From Pseudomonas triticicola (lineage in GTDB: Bacteria; Pseudomonadota; Gammaproteobacteria; Pseudomonadales; Pseudomonadaceae), in contig NZ_JAHSTX010000001.1 of NCBI RefSeq assembly GCF_019145375.1, positions 2,269,001 through 2,333,000 on the forward strand: 64,000 nt of DNA. Reading direction: 5' to 3'. Every line of letters begins with the position of its first letter. Positions within the stretch are counted from its first letter, which is position 1. The notes beneath the pieces were generated by a model. It was not told the origin of the DNA. It made no database searches and saw nothing but the letters and a program-made list of their open reading frames with translations. Positions 23,154 through 31,729 of the stretch are shown here, piece after piece. Position numbers and translations under genes: made by a program.

Positions 23154-25605
23154 ACGTCCTCAGCAAGTCCGCCGGTTGCGTGCGGTACAGCGAATACAGC
23201 GGCCATGCCGAAGCCAACAGAGTCGCCAGCAAGGCCAGGCCCATCAGTTGCAACAACTGCAACGGAAACACCCGCAACGGCAGGCGCCAGCCGAATGCCT
23301 GCACGTTGATCACCGCATCCAGGCACCATGCCAAAGCAATGCCCAGCGGCAGCGCCAACAGCAACGTCAATACGGCGAGCAGCCAGGTCTGGCCGAGGTT
23401 GAGCAGCATCAATTGTTTGCGCGTCACGCCCAGCGCCCACAGCGGTGCGAGTTGACTGAGACGACTCTGGCTCTGGGTCAGCAGACTGATGAACAGCGCC
23501 ACCCCAGCCACGGCCAAGGTCAGGCTGTTCAACGCCGCCGTCGCGGCAAAGGTGCGTTCGAAGACTTGCACCGACCAGCCCTTGAGCCGCGCCTGATCGA
23601 CGATGCGGTTGTCATCCAGCGCAAAACGCGCCTGCAAGGCGTTGAGCAGCGCCGGAGTCTGTGCTGGATCGATACGCAAATTGAAGCGGTTCGGCGTGAG
23701 TTGCGGCCAGCCGCGCAGCAGGTGCTCACTGCTGATCAGCACGTGCCCCTTCGGATTGCCGTAGTCGGCGTAGATGCCGACGATGCGCGGCGACCATGTG
23801 CCGTTCGGCGTGGGAATGTTCAGATGCTCGCCCGGCTTCAACTTCAGGCGACGCGCCAGTTGTTCGCTGAGCATCACCGCATCATCCGTGGCCAGTTTGC
23901 CCCACGGATCGCTGCCACTGTTGTCGAGCAACGGCCAGTGCTGGCGATAGTACGAGTGATCGATGATGCCGTAGACGTCGGCCGGCCAGCCTTGCAGCGT
24001 CACCGAGACTTGCCAGTTGGGCAGCACAGCAGTCACATTGGGCTGCTGCTTGAGCCAGCTGTGCATCTCGCGGGCTTGCGCCGGGTTGGCCGGGTTTATG
24101 TACAACTCGGCGCTCAGGCGTTGTTCGAGCCAGTCGTTGAAGGTCTGGCGAAAACCGGCGGTCATGCTGCCGGCGCCGATGTTGGCGGCGAGTGCCAACA
24201 GCAGCGCCATCAGCGCCAGACTCAGGGCTGGCAGTTGCTGGCGGCAGTCGGCGAGAAACCACTGGCCGAGCACCGAACGACTGCGCCCGAGCAACGGGTT
24301 CAATAACGCGCTGAGCAGCACCGGCAAGGCCAGCGCGGCACCGAGCAACAGCCCGGCCATCAGCACGAAACCGCTGCTCAGGCTGTCGCCCCAGACCAGC
24401 GCCGCCAGCGCAATCGTCAGCAGCGCCGCCGCCAGCCAACCCTGCCGACGCAACCAGCGCGAATACTGTTGATGCCACGCCTGCGGATCAGCCACCGCCA
24501 GCAACGGCAGGCGCGCCGCCCGCAGCAGACTGTTGGCCCCGGCCAGCAAGGCGCCAAGCAGGCTCAGGCCGATGCCGCTGAACCACCACCAGGGACTCAA
24601 ACGCAACTGCCCCGCCACTTCCGCGCCATACAGACCGCGCAGGCTGGCGGCGACGTCCGGCAGCAGCACGCTGGCCAGCCAATAGCCGCTGATCACACCG
24701 AACAATCCACCGATCAGCGCCAGCACACCCAGTTCAACCACCAGACACGCGATCAGCATTCGTGCACTCACGCCACAGGCACGCAACGTGCGCAGCAAGC
24801 CTCGGCGCTGTTCCAGAGCGAGGCCGATGGCAGCGTGGACGATGAACAGGCCGACCAGAAACGAGAGAAATCCCAAAGCATCGAGATTGAGATGAAAGCT
24901 CTCGGTCAGCCGCGCGAGATTGTTTTCTTCACCGCTGCTTTTGAGCTGCAAGCGATCGGTGAAACTCGCTGGTAATTCCTGATGAAAATCCTTGGGCAAC
25001 AGCAGCCGAGACAATTGCTCAGGCTGGTCGAGCAGTCTTTGCGCTACGCCGATGTCGACCAGTAACAGGCCCGGCGCCATGTCCTTCTGCGCGAGCAGCG
25101 GCGGCAGGGTCTGGCCGCTCGCGGTTTGCGCTGTATCACCTTCGCGCAAGCCGAGCATTCGCATCGTGTCCGGGGAAATCCAGGTGCTGCCCGGCGGGCT
25201 GAAAAATTCGACGATGCGCTCGATCGGCATCGCCTGCCCGGCTACTGCGGAATCCGACGGCAGCGACACCGGCTCGATGCCCATCACCTGAATGCGCTGA
25301 TCTTCCTGGCCCTTGAGCGTCAGCCGCCCCTGCAACACCGGCGACACCGGCCAGCCCTGACGGCGCAATTCGATAAACCAGCGCTGGGGAAACAGTGCCC
25401 CATTTGGCGTGCTCAGGCTGGCCTGTGGTTCGCCGCCGATCATCTGGCTGGCCCGCGCGTAGCTGTCGCGCGCCTGACTGTTCAGCGCCTCGACGCCGGT
25501 GAGCAGACTGGTGGCCAGCCACAGCCCGGTCAGCACACTGAAGAACTGCACGGGATGGCGCCGCCAGTGGCTGAGCAGCGCGCGCAGGGTTTGCCGCCAG
25601 ATCAT
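23137..25605 (-). CDS. ABC transporter permease, double FtsX/MacB type
   Basis: An 822-aa membrane protein: N-terminal helix (FFSVLTGLWLATSLLTG, about 22-38), large periplasmic domain, helices around 265-420, second periplasmic domain, and three C-terminal helices (LTLAVAGVALFISLL, WLLAVLTLLLALPLGIALAW, LLQLMGLALLATLLASAWPLY). Two FtsX domains in one chain match a fusion of the AttF and AttG permeases. Such LolCDE/MacB-like transporters work as mechanotransducers moving lipids, lipoproteins or small molecules between inner membrane and periplasm. It shares one base with the ATPase gene upstream and overlaps the lipoprotein gene downstream. Confidence 0.88.
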   Translation of the reverse strand: MIWRQTLRALLSHWRRHPVQFFSVLTGLWLATSLLTGVEALNSQARDSYARASQMIGGEPQASLSTPNGALFPQRWFIELRRQGWPVSPVLQGRLTLKGQEDQRIQVMGIEPVSLPSDSAVAGQAMPIERIVEFFSPPGSTWISPDTMRMLGLREGDTAQTASGQTLPPLLAQKDMAPGLLLVDIGVAQRLLDQPEQLSRLLLPKDFHQELPASFTDRLQLKSSGEENNLARLTESFHLNLDALGFLSFLVGLFIVHAAIGLALEQRRGLLRTLRACGVSARMLIACLVVELGVLALIGGLFGVISGYWLASVLLPDVAASLRGLYGAEVAGQLRLSPWWWFSGIGLSLLGALLAGANSLLRAARLPLLAVADPQAWHQQYSRWLRRQGWLAAALLTIALAALVWGDSLSSGFVLMAGLLLGAALALPVLLSALLNPLLGRSRSVLGQWFLADCRQQLPALSLALMALLLALAANIGAGSMTAGFRQTFNDWLEQRLSAELYINPANPAQAREMHSWLKQQPNVTAVLPNWQVSVTLQGWPADVYGIIDHSYYRQHWPLLDNSGSDPWGKLATDDAVMLSEQLARRLKLKPGEHLNIPTPNGTWSPRIVGIYADYGNPKGHVLISSEHLLRGWPQLTPNRFNLRIDPAQTPALLNALQARFALDDNRIVDQARLKGWSVQVFERTFAATAALNSLTLAVAGVALFISLLTQSQSRLSQLAPLWALGVTRKQLMLLNLGQTWLLAVLTLLLALPLGIALAWCLDAVINVQAFGWRLPLRVFPLQLLQLMGLALLATLLASAWPLYSLYRTQPADLLRTFAHED

Positions 25606-26264
25606 CAGGCGACCCGCCCGTTCGACAACACCACACGCTGGGCCAATCGCGCCGCCACGCGCTGACTGTGGGTGACCATCAGCAGGGTCGTCGGCGTGTC
25701 ATCGAGCAATTCCAGCAACAGCCGCAGCACTTCATCGCTGGTCGCTTCATCGAGGCTGCCGGTGGGTTCATCGGCCAACAGCAATTTCGGCTGCGAAGCC
25801 AATGCCCGGCCCAATGCGACTCGTTGCTGCTGGCCGCCAGAGAGTTGCTCGGGATACCGCGAGAGCAGATCGCCTAGACCCAGACGCTGCACCAGATGCG
25901 CCTGCCAGCGCGGCTCATGGCGCCCGGCCAGGCGCGCCTGAAAGGCAAGGTTGTCTTCCACGCGCAGGCTGCCGATCAGGTTGAACTGCTGAAACACCAG
26001 ACCGATTTCCGTGCGCCGCCAGTTCGCCAGTTGCGCTTCGCTCATGGCTTCCAGGCGATGTTCGCCGCTGCGAATGCTGCCGCTGTCGACCTTGTCCAGC
26101 CCCGCCACCAGATGCAGCAGCGTGCTTTTGCCACTGCCCGATTCGCCCATCAGCGCGAGGCTGCCACCGGCCTCCAGCGTCAGGTCGACGCCTTGCAGCA
26201 CCGGCAACAATCCCTGTGGCGTGGCATAGCTTTTGAAAACGTCGCGAACCTCAAGCATGGGCAA
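25605..26264 (-). CDS. ABC transporter ATP-binding protein (LolD/MacB type)
   Basis: A 219-aa ATPase: Walker A GESGSGKST (40-48), Q-loop VFQQFNL, signature LSGGQQQRVALGRAL, Walker B LLLADEPTGSLDE and an H-loop in MVTHSQR. Size and sequence are typical of LolD/MacB/FtsE-type cassettes. It is the first gene of the leftward three-gene operon and would energise the permease at 23,137-25,605. The start at 26,264 (MPMLEVRDVFKSYA) leaves 132 bp to the divergent alkylsulfatase gene, so promoters for both lie in 26,265-26,396. Confidence 0.93.
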   Translation of the reverse strand: MPMLEVRDVFKSYATPQGLLPVLQGVDLTLEAGGSLALMGESGSGKSTLLHLVAGLDKVDSGSIRSGEHRLEAMSEAQLANWRRTEIGLVFQQFNLIGSLRVEDNLAFQARLAGRHEPRWQAHLVQRLGLGDLLSRYPEQLSGGQQQRVALGRALASQPKLLLADEPTGSLDEATSDEVLRLLLELLDDTPTTLLMVTHSQRVAARLAQRVVLSNGRVA

Positions 26265-26396
26265 ACCCGATCAGTGAACCTGGGCCTAGGATAGCGGCCC
26301 TGAATGGTTTTTGTCCGCTGATGATCATCGCCAACTCCGGGACGCGCCATACGCTGCTGGCTGTTCGGCCATAACGATAAAAAACCGGAGACACCC

Positions 26397-28370
26397 ATGC
26401 CCCGTTTCATCCTGAGCCCGCGCGGCCTGCTGACCTGCCTGATCACTGCTTGCCTTAGCCAACCGTTGCTCGCTGCTGACAGTCCGGTTGCGCCGAGCAT
26501 GCAAACCGCCGCAAGCAACGCTGCCGTGCTGCAAACCCTGCCTTTCAGCGACCGCACCGATTTCGAATCCGTCAGCAAAGGCCTGATCGCACCCTTCAAG
26601 GGTCAGATCAAGGACGCTGCCGGCAAAGTCATCTGGAACGTCAATGCCTATGATTTCCTCGCCAAAGACAAGGCGCCGGAATCGGTCAATCCAAGCCTGT
26701 GGCGACTGGCCCAGCTCAATGCCCACGCCGGTCTGTTCGAGGTCAGCCCCAAGCTGTATCAGGTGCGCGGCCTCGACCTGGCCAACATGACCATCATCGA
26801 AGGTGACGACGGGCTGATCATCATCGATCCGCTGACCATGGCCGAAACCGCCAGGACGGCGCTGGATCTGTACTACGCAAATCGCCCGCGCAAACCGGTC
26901 GTCGCGGTGATCTACAGCCACACCCATGTCGATCATTTCGGCGGCGTGCGCGGGGTGATCGACGAGGCAGATGTCAAGTCCGGCAAGGTCAAGGTCTACG
27001 CGCCGGTCGGCTTCATGGAACACGTGATGAGCGAGAACGTCATGGCCGGCAACGCCATGAGCCGCCGCGCGCAGTACCAGTTCGGCAGCCTGTTGCCGCG
27101 CAGTGAAAAAGGTCAGGTCGATGCCGGCCTCGGCAAGAGTGCGCCCAGCGGTGGCACGGTCACACTGATCGCGCCTACCGATCTGATTGCCGAGCCGTTG
27201 GAAACCCGCACCATCGCTGGCCTGCAGGTCGAATTCCAGCTGACACCGGGCACCGAAGCGCCAGCGGAAATGAACCTTTATCTACCGCAGTTGAAAGCCT
27301 TGTGCATGGCCGAAAACGCCACGCAGATGATGCACAACATCCTCACCCCGCGCGGCGCGCAAGTACGCGATGCCAAAGCCTGGTCGCAATACCTCGACGA
27401 CAGCCTCATGCGCTACGGTGACAAGGCCGACGTGCTGTTCGCTCAGCACAACTGGCCGACCTGGGGTGGTGAGCGCATTCGTACTCTGCTCGCCGATCAG
27501 CGTGACATGTACGCCTTCATCAACGACCGCACCCTGCACTTGCTCAACCAGGGCCTGACGCCATTGGAAATCGCTGATGCGATCAAGAAGCTGCCCGGCT
27601 CGCTCGATCAGAAGTGGCACACCCGTGGCTATTACGGCTCGCTGAGTTTCAATACGCGCGCGGTGTATCAGCGCTACATGGGTTTCTACGACGGCAACCC
27701 GGCCAACCTCAATCCGCTGCCGCCGGTGGATGCGGCTAAACGCTCGGTCGAGGCCATGGGCGGTGCCGCGTCGGTGCTGGAGAAAATGCGCAGTGCGATG
27801 GCCAGCGCTGACTACCGCTGGGCCGCGCAGTTGGGCAACCAGTTGCTGTTCGCCGATCCGGACAACGCGGATGCATGCAAGGCTCAAGCCGAGACGCTGG
27901 AGCAGTTGGGTTATCAAAGCGAGAACGCCACCTGGCGCAACATGTACCTGACCGGTGCGATGGAACTGCGCAACGGCGTGCCGCCGCAGTCAGCCAATAC
28001 CGTGTCAGTGGACATGGTCCGGGCGATGAGTCCGGAAATGTTCTTCGACTACCTCGCGGTACGCCTGGACAGCGACAAAGCCGTGGCCCATGACCTGACG
28101 CTGAACTGGACGTTCGACGATGTGCAAAGGGATTTCACCCTGACCTTGCGCAATGGCGTACTGACTCACCGCGCCGGCTTGAATCCGGCGGCGGATGCCA
28201 GTGTCAGCCTGAACCGCGATACGCTGGAGAAAATCAGCCTGAAGCAATTGGACTTCCCGACGGCGATGCAAAAAGGGCTGGTGAAGTTGCAGGGCAATGG
28301 TCAGAAATTCGGATTATTGATGGGCAGCCTGGATACGTTCGGGCCGCAGTTCAATATCGTCACGCCGTAA
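26397..28370 (+). CDS. SdsA-like alkyl (aryl) sulfatase, metallo-beta-lactamase fold
   Basis: A 657-aa protein matching the length of secreted SdsA1-type alkylsulfatases. Sec signal MPRFILSPRGLLTCLITACLSQPLLAA. The metallo-beta-lactamase domain has VIYSHTHVDHFGGVRG (THxDH near residues 175-179) as the dinuclear zinc site and NATQMMHN and FAQHNWPTWG as further ligand regions. A dimerisation domain follows (about 380-530), then an SCP2-like C-terminal domain (about 540-657). It cleaves primary alkyl sulfates such as SDS in the periplasm or outside the cell, giving alcohol and sulfate. It is monocistronic, with a repeat cluster downstream. Confidence 0.92.
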   Translation: MPRFILSPRGLLTCLITACLSQPLLAADSPVAPSMQTAASNAAVLQTLPFSDRTDFESVSKGLIAPFKGQIKDAAGKVIWNVNAYDFLAKDKAPESVNPSLWRLAQLNAHAGLFEVSPKLYQVRGLDLANMTIIEGDDGLIIIDPLTMAETARTALDLYYANRPRKPVVAVIYSHTHVDHFGGVRGVIDEADVKSGKVKVYAPVGFMEHVMSENVMAGNAMSRRAQYQFGSLLPRSEKGQVDAGLGKSAPSGGTVTLIAPTDLIAEPLETRTIAGLQVEFQLTPGTEAPAEMNLYLPQLKALCMAENATQMMHNILTPRGAQVRDAKAWSQYLDDSLMRYGDKADVLFAQHNWPTWGGERIRTLLADQRDMYAFINDRTLHLLNQGLTPLEIADAIKKLPGSLDQKWHTRGYYGSLSFNTRAVYQRYMGFYDGNPANLNPLPPVDAAKRSVEAMGGAASVLEKMRSAMASADYRWAAQLGNQLLFADPDNADACKAQAETLEQLGYQSENATWRNMYLTGAMELRNGVPPQSANTVSVDMVRAMSPEMFFDYLAVRLDSDKAVAHDLTLNWTFDDVQRDFTLTLRNGVLTHRAGLNPAADASVSLNRDTLEKISLKQLDFPTAMQKGLVKLQGNGQKFGLLMGSLDTFGPQFNIVTP

Positions 28371-28376
28371 GTCAAA

Positions 28377-28658
28377 AGCCCCTCACCCTAGCCCTCTCCC
28401 GGAGGGAGAGGGGACCGACCGAGTTGCATGTACGAGATACGCCGACGTGGGATAACGAGTTGAATGCAATTTTGAATAACACGCACATCAGCTCCCATGA
28501 TTCATAAGCCCCCTTCCCGGAGGGAGAGGGGACTGACCGTGTTGGATGTACGAGATACGCCGACGTGGGATACCGAGTTGAACTCAGATTCCGAACGCCC
28601 TGAAGATCGGCTCCCTTTCCCCCTCGCCCCCTTGGGGGAGAGGGCTGGGGTGAGGGGG
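28377..28658. repeat. Cluster of C/G-rich palindromic intergenic repeats
   Basis: It fills the 335-bp gap between two convergent genes. CCCTCACCCTAGCCCTCTCC opens it and its inverted relative (GAGAGGGCTGGGGTGAGGGG) closes it. Inside, a block of about 53 bp (around GTACGAGATACGCCGACGTG) occurs twice, at 28,414-28,466 and 28,532-28,584, each preceded by CCCGGAGGGAGAGGGGAC. It is a decayed, non-coding repeat family also present at 57,979-58,140. Confidence 0.75.
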
Positions 28659-28705
28659 TAAATCTTGCTGGCCGTCGATAACGATCAATCACCTCGATCC
28701 TGCTT

Positions 28706-29557
28706 TCAACAAACCTGCCCCGGATTCAACCGAAACTGCTTCGGCGTAATCCCGAACTGTTTGCGAAACGCGCGGATAAAGTTGCTCGGCTGGCGATAAC
28801 CCAGCCGCTCGGCTATCCGTTCGATCGGTTGATCGCCCGCCGTCAGCCAGTGCCGCGCCATCGATAGATTGTCCTCACGCGCAGGTGCGCAAGTTGCAGC
28901 GTGCCAGTGACGCAGCATGCTCTGGTACAGAAACGGGTTGGCGCCCAGCAAGGCCTGATCGAGCCTGGAGCGCGGCAAGGTCAGGCACAGATATTCGCCC
29001 TGCTCCACCGCGATGCCCACTCCACGCAGCCAGCCACCGGCCATTTGCGCCGGGCGCAGGCTGACACTCACAAACAAATCTCCAGGCGCCCCGCCGAGTC
29101 GACGGGCAATGTTGCGCACCAGCGTTATCACTGCCGCATCCAGAGCGAAATGATGCAACTGCCCCTGCTGCGAACGCAGGCGCAAATGAGCAAAATCGCC
29201 CGCCTCGACCAATTCCACCGCAATGTAATTGATCACCCTTGGCAAGCACTCGATAAAGCACTTCAGACTGGCCCGCAAGGTCCCGGACGAGTCGAGCAGA
29301 ATATTCAGTCCTTGCAGGCAATCGGTCGCCAGCCCGTCGGCCAGTTCACAGCCAAACGTCGGCGCTACCCCTGACCATTCACACTCACGCCACAACTGTT
29401 CAACCGCTTGTGCGGCGATCATTTGATGCTGCCCGGCGAGCACTGACGGGCAGATCCCCACGCGCGCCATCAAGCGTTGCGGGCACAGTCCGGACTGGCG
29501 AGCATGCGCGAGAATCGTGCGGGTAAACGCGCTGGAGGCGAACAGAGACTGAGACAT
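28706..29557 (-). CDS. AraC family transcriptional regulator
   Basis: A 283-aa protein. The N-terminal ~190 residues resemble the Arabinose_bd (OruR/ArgR-like) sensing domain. The C-terminal two helix-turn-helix motifs are clear: DNLSMARHWLTAGDQPIERIAERLGYRQPSNFIRAFRKQFGITPKQFR (about 232-278). It is divergent from the LysR gene at 29,652 with about 95 bp between, so it may control that pair or itself. The target is unknown. Confidence 0.88.
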   Translation of the reverse strand: MSQSLFASSAFTRTILAHARQSGLCPQRLMARVGICPSVLAGQHQMIAAQAVEQLWRECEWSGVAPTFGCELADGLATDCLQGLNILLDSSGTLRASLKCFIECLPRVINYIAVELVEAGDFAHLRLRSQQGQLHHFALDAAVITLVRNIARRLGGAPGDLFVSVSLRPAQMAGGWLRGVGIAVEQGEYLCLTLPRSRLDQALLGANPFLYQSMLRHWHAATCAPAREDNLSMARHWLTAGDQPIERIAERLGYRQPSNFIRAFRKQFGITPKQFRLNPGQVC

Positions 29558-29651
29558 GAAGGCGCGCCATCGAAGAACAGGCGTGTACTTATGCCAGCGG
29601 ACGTGCTATCGATCCAATGCATTAAAAGTATCCGCAAAATGCAGGAGACGC

Positions 29652-30599
29652 ATGATGGATCTTCGCCAGCTTCGCCACTTGGTCGCCCTCGCTGATTACC
29701 GCAACTTCGGTCGCGCCGCCGAGGCGATCAATTTGAGCCAACCGGCGTTCAGCCGCAGCATCCAGACGCTTGAGCGCGACCTTGACTGTGAGCTGGTCGA
29801 GCGCAGCAGCCGTGAGTTTCGCCTGACCGGGCAAGGCGAACTGGTGCTGCAACATGCGCGGCGCCTGCTCGCCGGCAGTCAGGCACTGCACAACGAATTG
29901 ACGCAATACAACGGCCTCACCGGCGGTGAACTGCAATTTGGTTGCGGCCCGTATCCGGCGCAAGTGCTGGTGCCGGAAGCGCTGGCCGATTTCATTCAGG
30001 CGCACCCGGCAATTCGCACGCGCTTTCATCAGGGCGACTGGCAGCAATTGTCGCTGTGGTTGCGCGAGCAGCAGATTGAGTTTTTCGTCGCCGATGCGCG
30101 GCACTTCGTCAGCGATCCGCAGTATCAGGTGCACCTGCTGCGCACTCGTCCGGGACGGTTTTTCTGTCGCGCCGGCCATCCGCTCCTCGCGCAACGAGAC
30201 CTGCGATTGCGCGCCCTGCTCGATTACCCGATCGTCGGCACGCGCATTCCACCGATGATCCGCAAGGTGCTCGCCGATATCCTCGGTGAGGCGGACTTCA
30301 CCCCGAGCGTCGAGTGCGCACAATTTGACGCGATCCAGCGCGTAGTGCTGCGCTCCGACGCGGTGGGGCTGGCCACGCTTGAGGCCTTGCGTGAACAACT
30401 TGATCGCGGCCTGATCGAGCTGCTCGACTTTGTCGACGTCCCCCATGACGAGCCGGCGCTGCAACTGGGTTATGGCATCGTCAGCCGCGCCGGTTTTACC
30501 CTGACGCCAGCAGCGCGGGCGATGATCGAGGCGATCCTTAGCGTCGATCAGCGTTTGCTGGCGGCTAACGGAGCGACGGGAGACACGCGCGCAACATGA
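29652..30599 (+). CDS. LysR family transcriptional regulator
   Basis: About 315 aa. I chose ATG 29,652 (MMDLRQLRHLVALADYRNFGRAAEAINLSQPAFSRSIQTLE), which has AGGAG upstream; the longer frame to 29,556 adds a non-family tail. Winged helix-turn-helix at residues 2-60, then the co-inducer-binding domain (about 90-300). Its stop overlaps the next regulator gene by 4 bp, a coupled LysR-AraC arrangement. No obvious target gene lies beside it. Confidence 0.88.
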   Translation: MMDLRQLRHLVALADYRNFGRAAEAINLSQPAFSRSIQTLERDLDCELVERSSREFRLTGQGELVLQHARRLLAGSQALHNELTQYNGLTGGELQFGCGPYPAQVLVPEALADFIQAHPAIRTRFHQGDWQQLSLWLREQQIEFFVADARHFVSDPQYQVHLLRTRPGRFFCRAGHPLLAQRDLRLRALLDYPIVGTRIPPMIRKVLADILGEADFTPSVECAQFDAIQRVVLRSDAVGLATLEALREQLDRGLIELLDFVDVPHDEPALQLGYGIVSRAGFTLTPAARAMIEAILSVDQRLLAANGATGDTRAT

Positions 30600-31615
30600 G
30601 CAAAATCCATCCGCTACCCGTCAACGCTTTTTACGCGCCGACCTTGCTGCCGGCCATTGAAGAGTTGCTCGCGCGCGGCATTAGCCAAGGCGCAATCGAA
30701 GCACAACTGCGCCGCAGCCTGTTCGATCTGCGCACGCCGTTCACGCGCATGCCGCTGCTGATGTCGCGGCGCTTCTGGGGGTTTGCCGTGGAACAGAGCG
30801 GCGATCCACTGATCGGTCTGGCGGCGGGTGAACGCTTCGTTTCGACGGCCACCAATGGACTGACCTATCTGTTCGATGTCGCCGTGTCGCTGGAACGTGC
30901 CTGTGAGTTTTTCGCCGAGTACTTTGCGTTTTTCAACGGACATTTCCGTGTGCATATCCTGCGTGAAAATGGCGGCGTGACACTGCGCCTGGTCGAAGCC
31001 GGCAGTCTTGATGCTCCGGCGGCGCTGACCGATTACATCCTCGTCAGCCTGTGCAGTCTGGTGCGGCGAAAGTTGCTCGCCAGCGGCGTGAATCGTGATC
31101 CGGTGCTGGGTGTGGCGCTGGTGTCGGCCAGCCGCGAGGAACATGTATCGGCATTGCGCACCCCGGTGAGCGCAGAGCAGTCATGCGCGGCGATTTATCT
31201 GGATCCTCAGCTGTTCGTGATGCCGTTGACACCGGGTAATCCGGGATTGGAAACAACGCTTGTCGATCTGCTGGAGCAGACCCGCCGCCTCAGTGAATCG
31301 ACCTTGCTCGGACAGCTCAGCGATTATCTGATCGAAGATCTGGCTTCAGCGGATTGGCAGCAATTCTGTGCTACACAGCATGTGCTTGAGCGCACGGCGG
31401 CAAGGCGCTTGAAGGCGCTGGGCTGGACTTTCAGCGAACTGCTCGATGAGCATCGGCGCTATCGGGCCGAGGACCTGTTGCAGTCCGGGGCGCTGGAGCT
31501 GGTCGAAGTGGCGGATCGCTTGGGTTACAGCGATGTGCAGGGATTCAACCGGGCTTTCGCGCGCTGGCTGGGGTGCGCGCCTGGGGAATATCGGGCGCGG
31601 TTCAACAAGGGTTGA
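30596..31615 (+). CDS. AraC family transcriptional regulator
   Basis: A 339-aa protein with an Arabinose_bd-type N-terminal domain (RFWGFAVEQSGDPLIGLAAGERFVSTATNGLTYLFDVAVSL) and a C-terminal DNA-binding region (TAARRLKALGWTFSELLDEHRRYRAEDLLQSGALELVEVADRLGYSDVQGFNRAFARWLGCAPGEYR). It starts at ATG 30,596 overlapping the LysR stop (ATGA), so both are co-translated. The ligand is unknown. Confidence 0.88.
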   Translation: MSKIHPLPVNAFYAPTLLPAIEELLARGISQGAIEAQLRRSLFDLRTPFTRMPLLMSRRFWGFAVEQSGDPLIGLAAGERFVSTATNGLTYLFDVAVSLERACEFFAEYFAFFNGHFRVHILRENGGVTLRLVEAGSLDAPAALTDYILVSLCSLVRRKLLASGVNRDPVLGVALVSASREEHVSALRTPVSAEQSCAAIYLDPQLFVMPLTPGNPGLETTLVDLLEQTRRLSESTLLGQLSDYLIEDLASADWQQFCATQHVLERTAARRLKALGWTFSELLDEHRRYRAEDLLQSGALELVEVADRLGYSDVQGFNRAFARWLGCAPGEYRARFNKG

Positions 31616-31640
31616 GACTGTCGCAGCCTGTCCCGACTTG

Positions 31641-31704
31641 TTCGCGAGCAGGCTCGCTCCCACCTTGGAATGCAATCCCCTGTGGGAGCGAGCCTGCTCG
31701 CGAA
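31641..31704. repeat. REPIN (two inverted REP elements)
   Basis: TTCGCGAGCAGGCTCGCTCC at the left and its reverse complement at the right with 18 bases between. It lies between convergent genes and could stabilise or end both transcripts. Confidence 0.88.
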
Positions 31705-31729
31705 GAGGCCCGCCCGAGCAATCCAGAAC

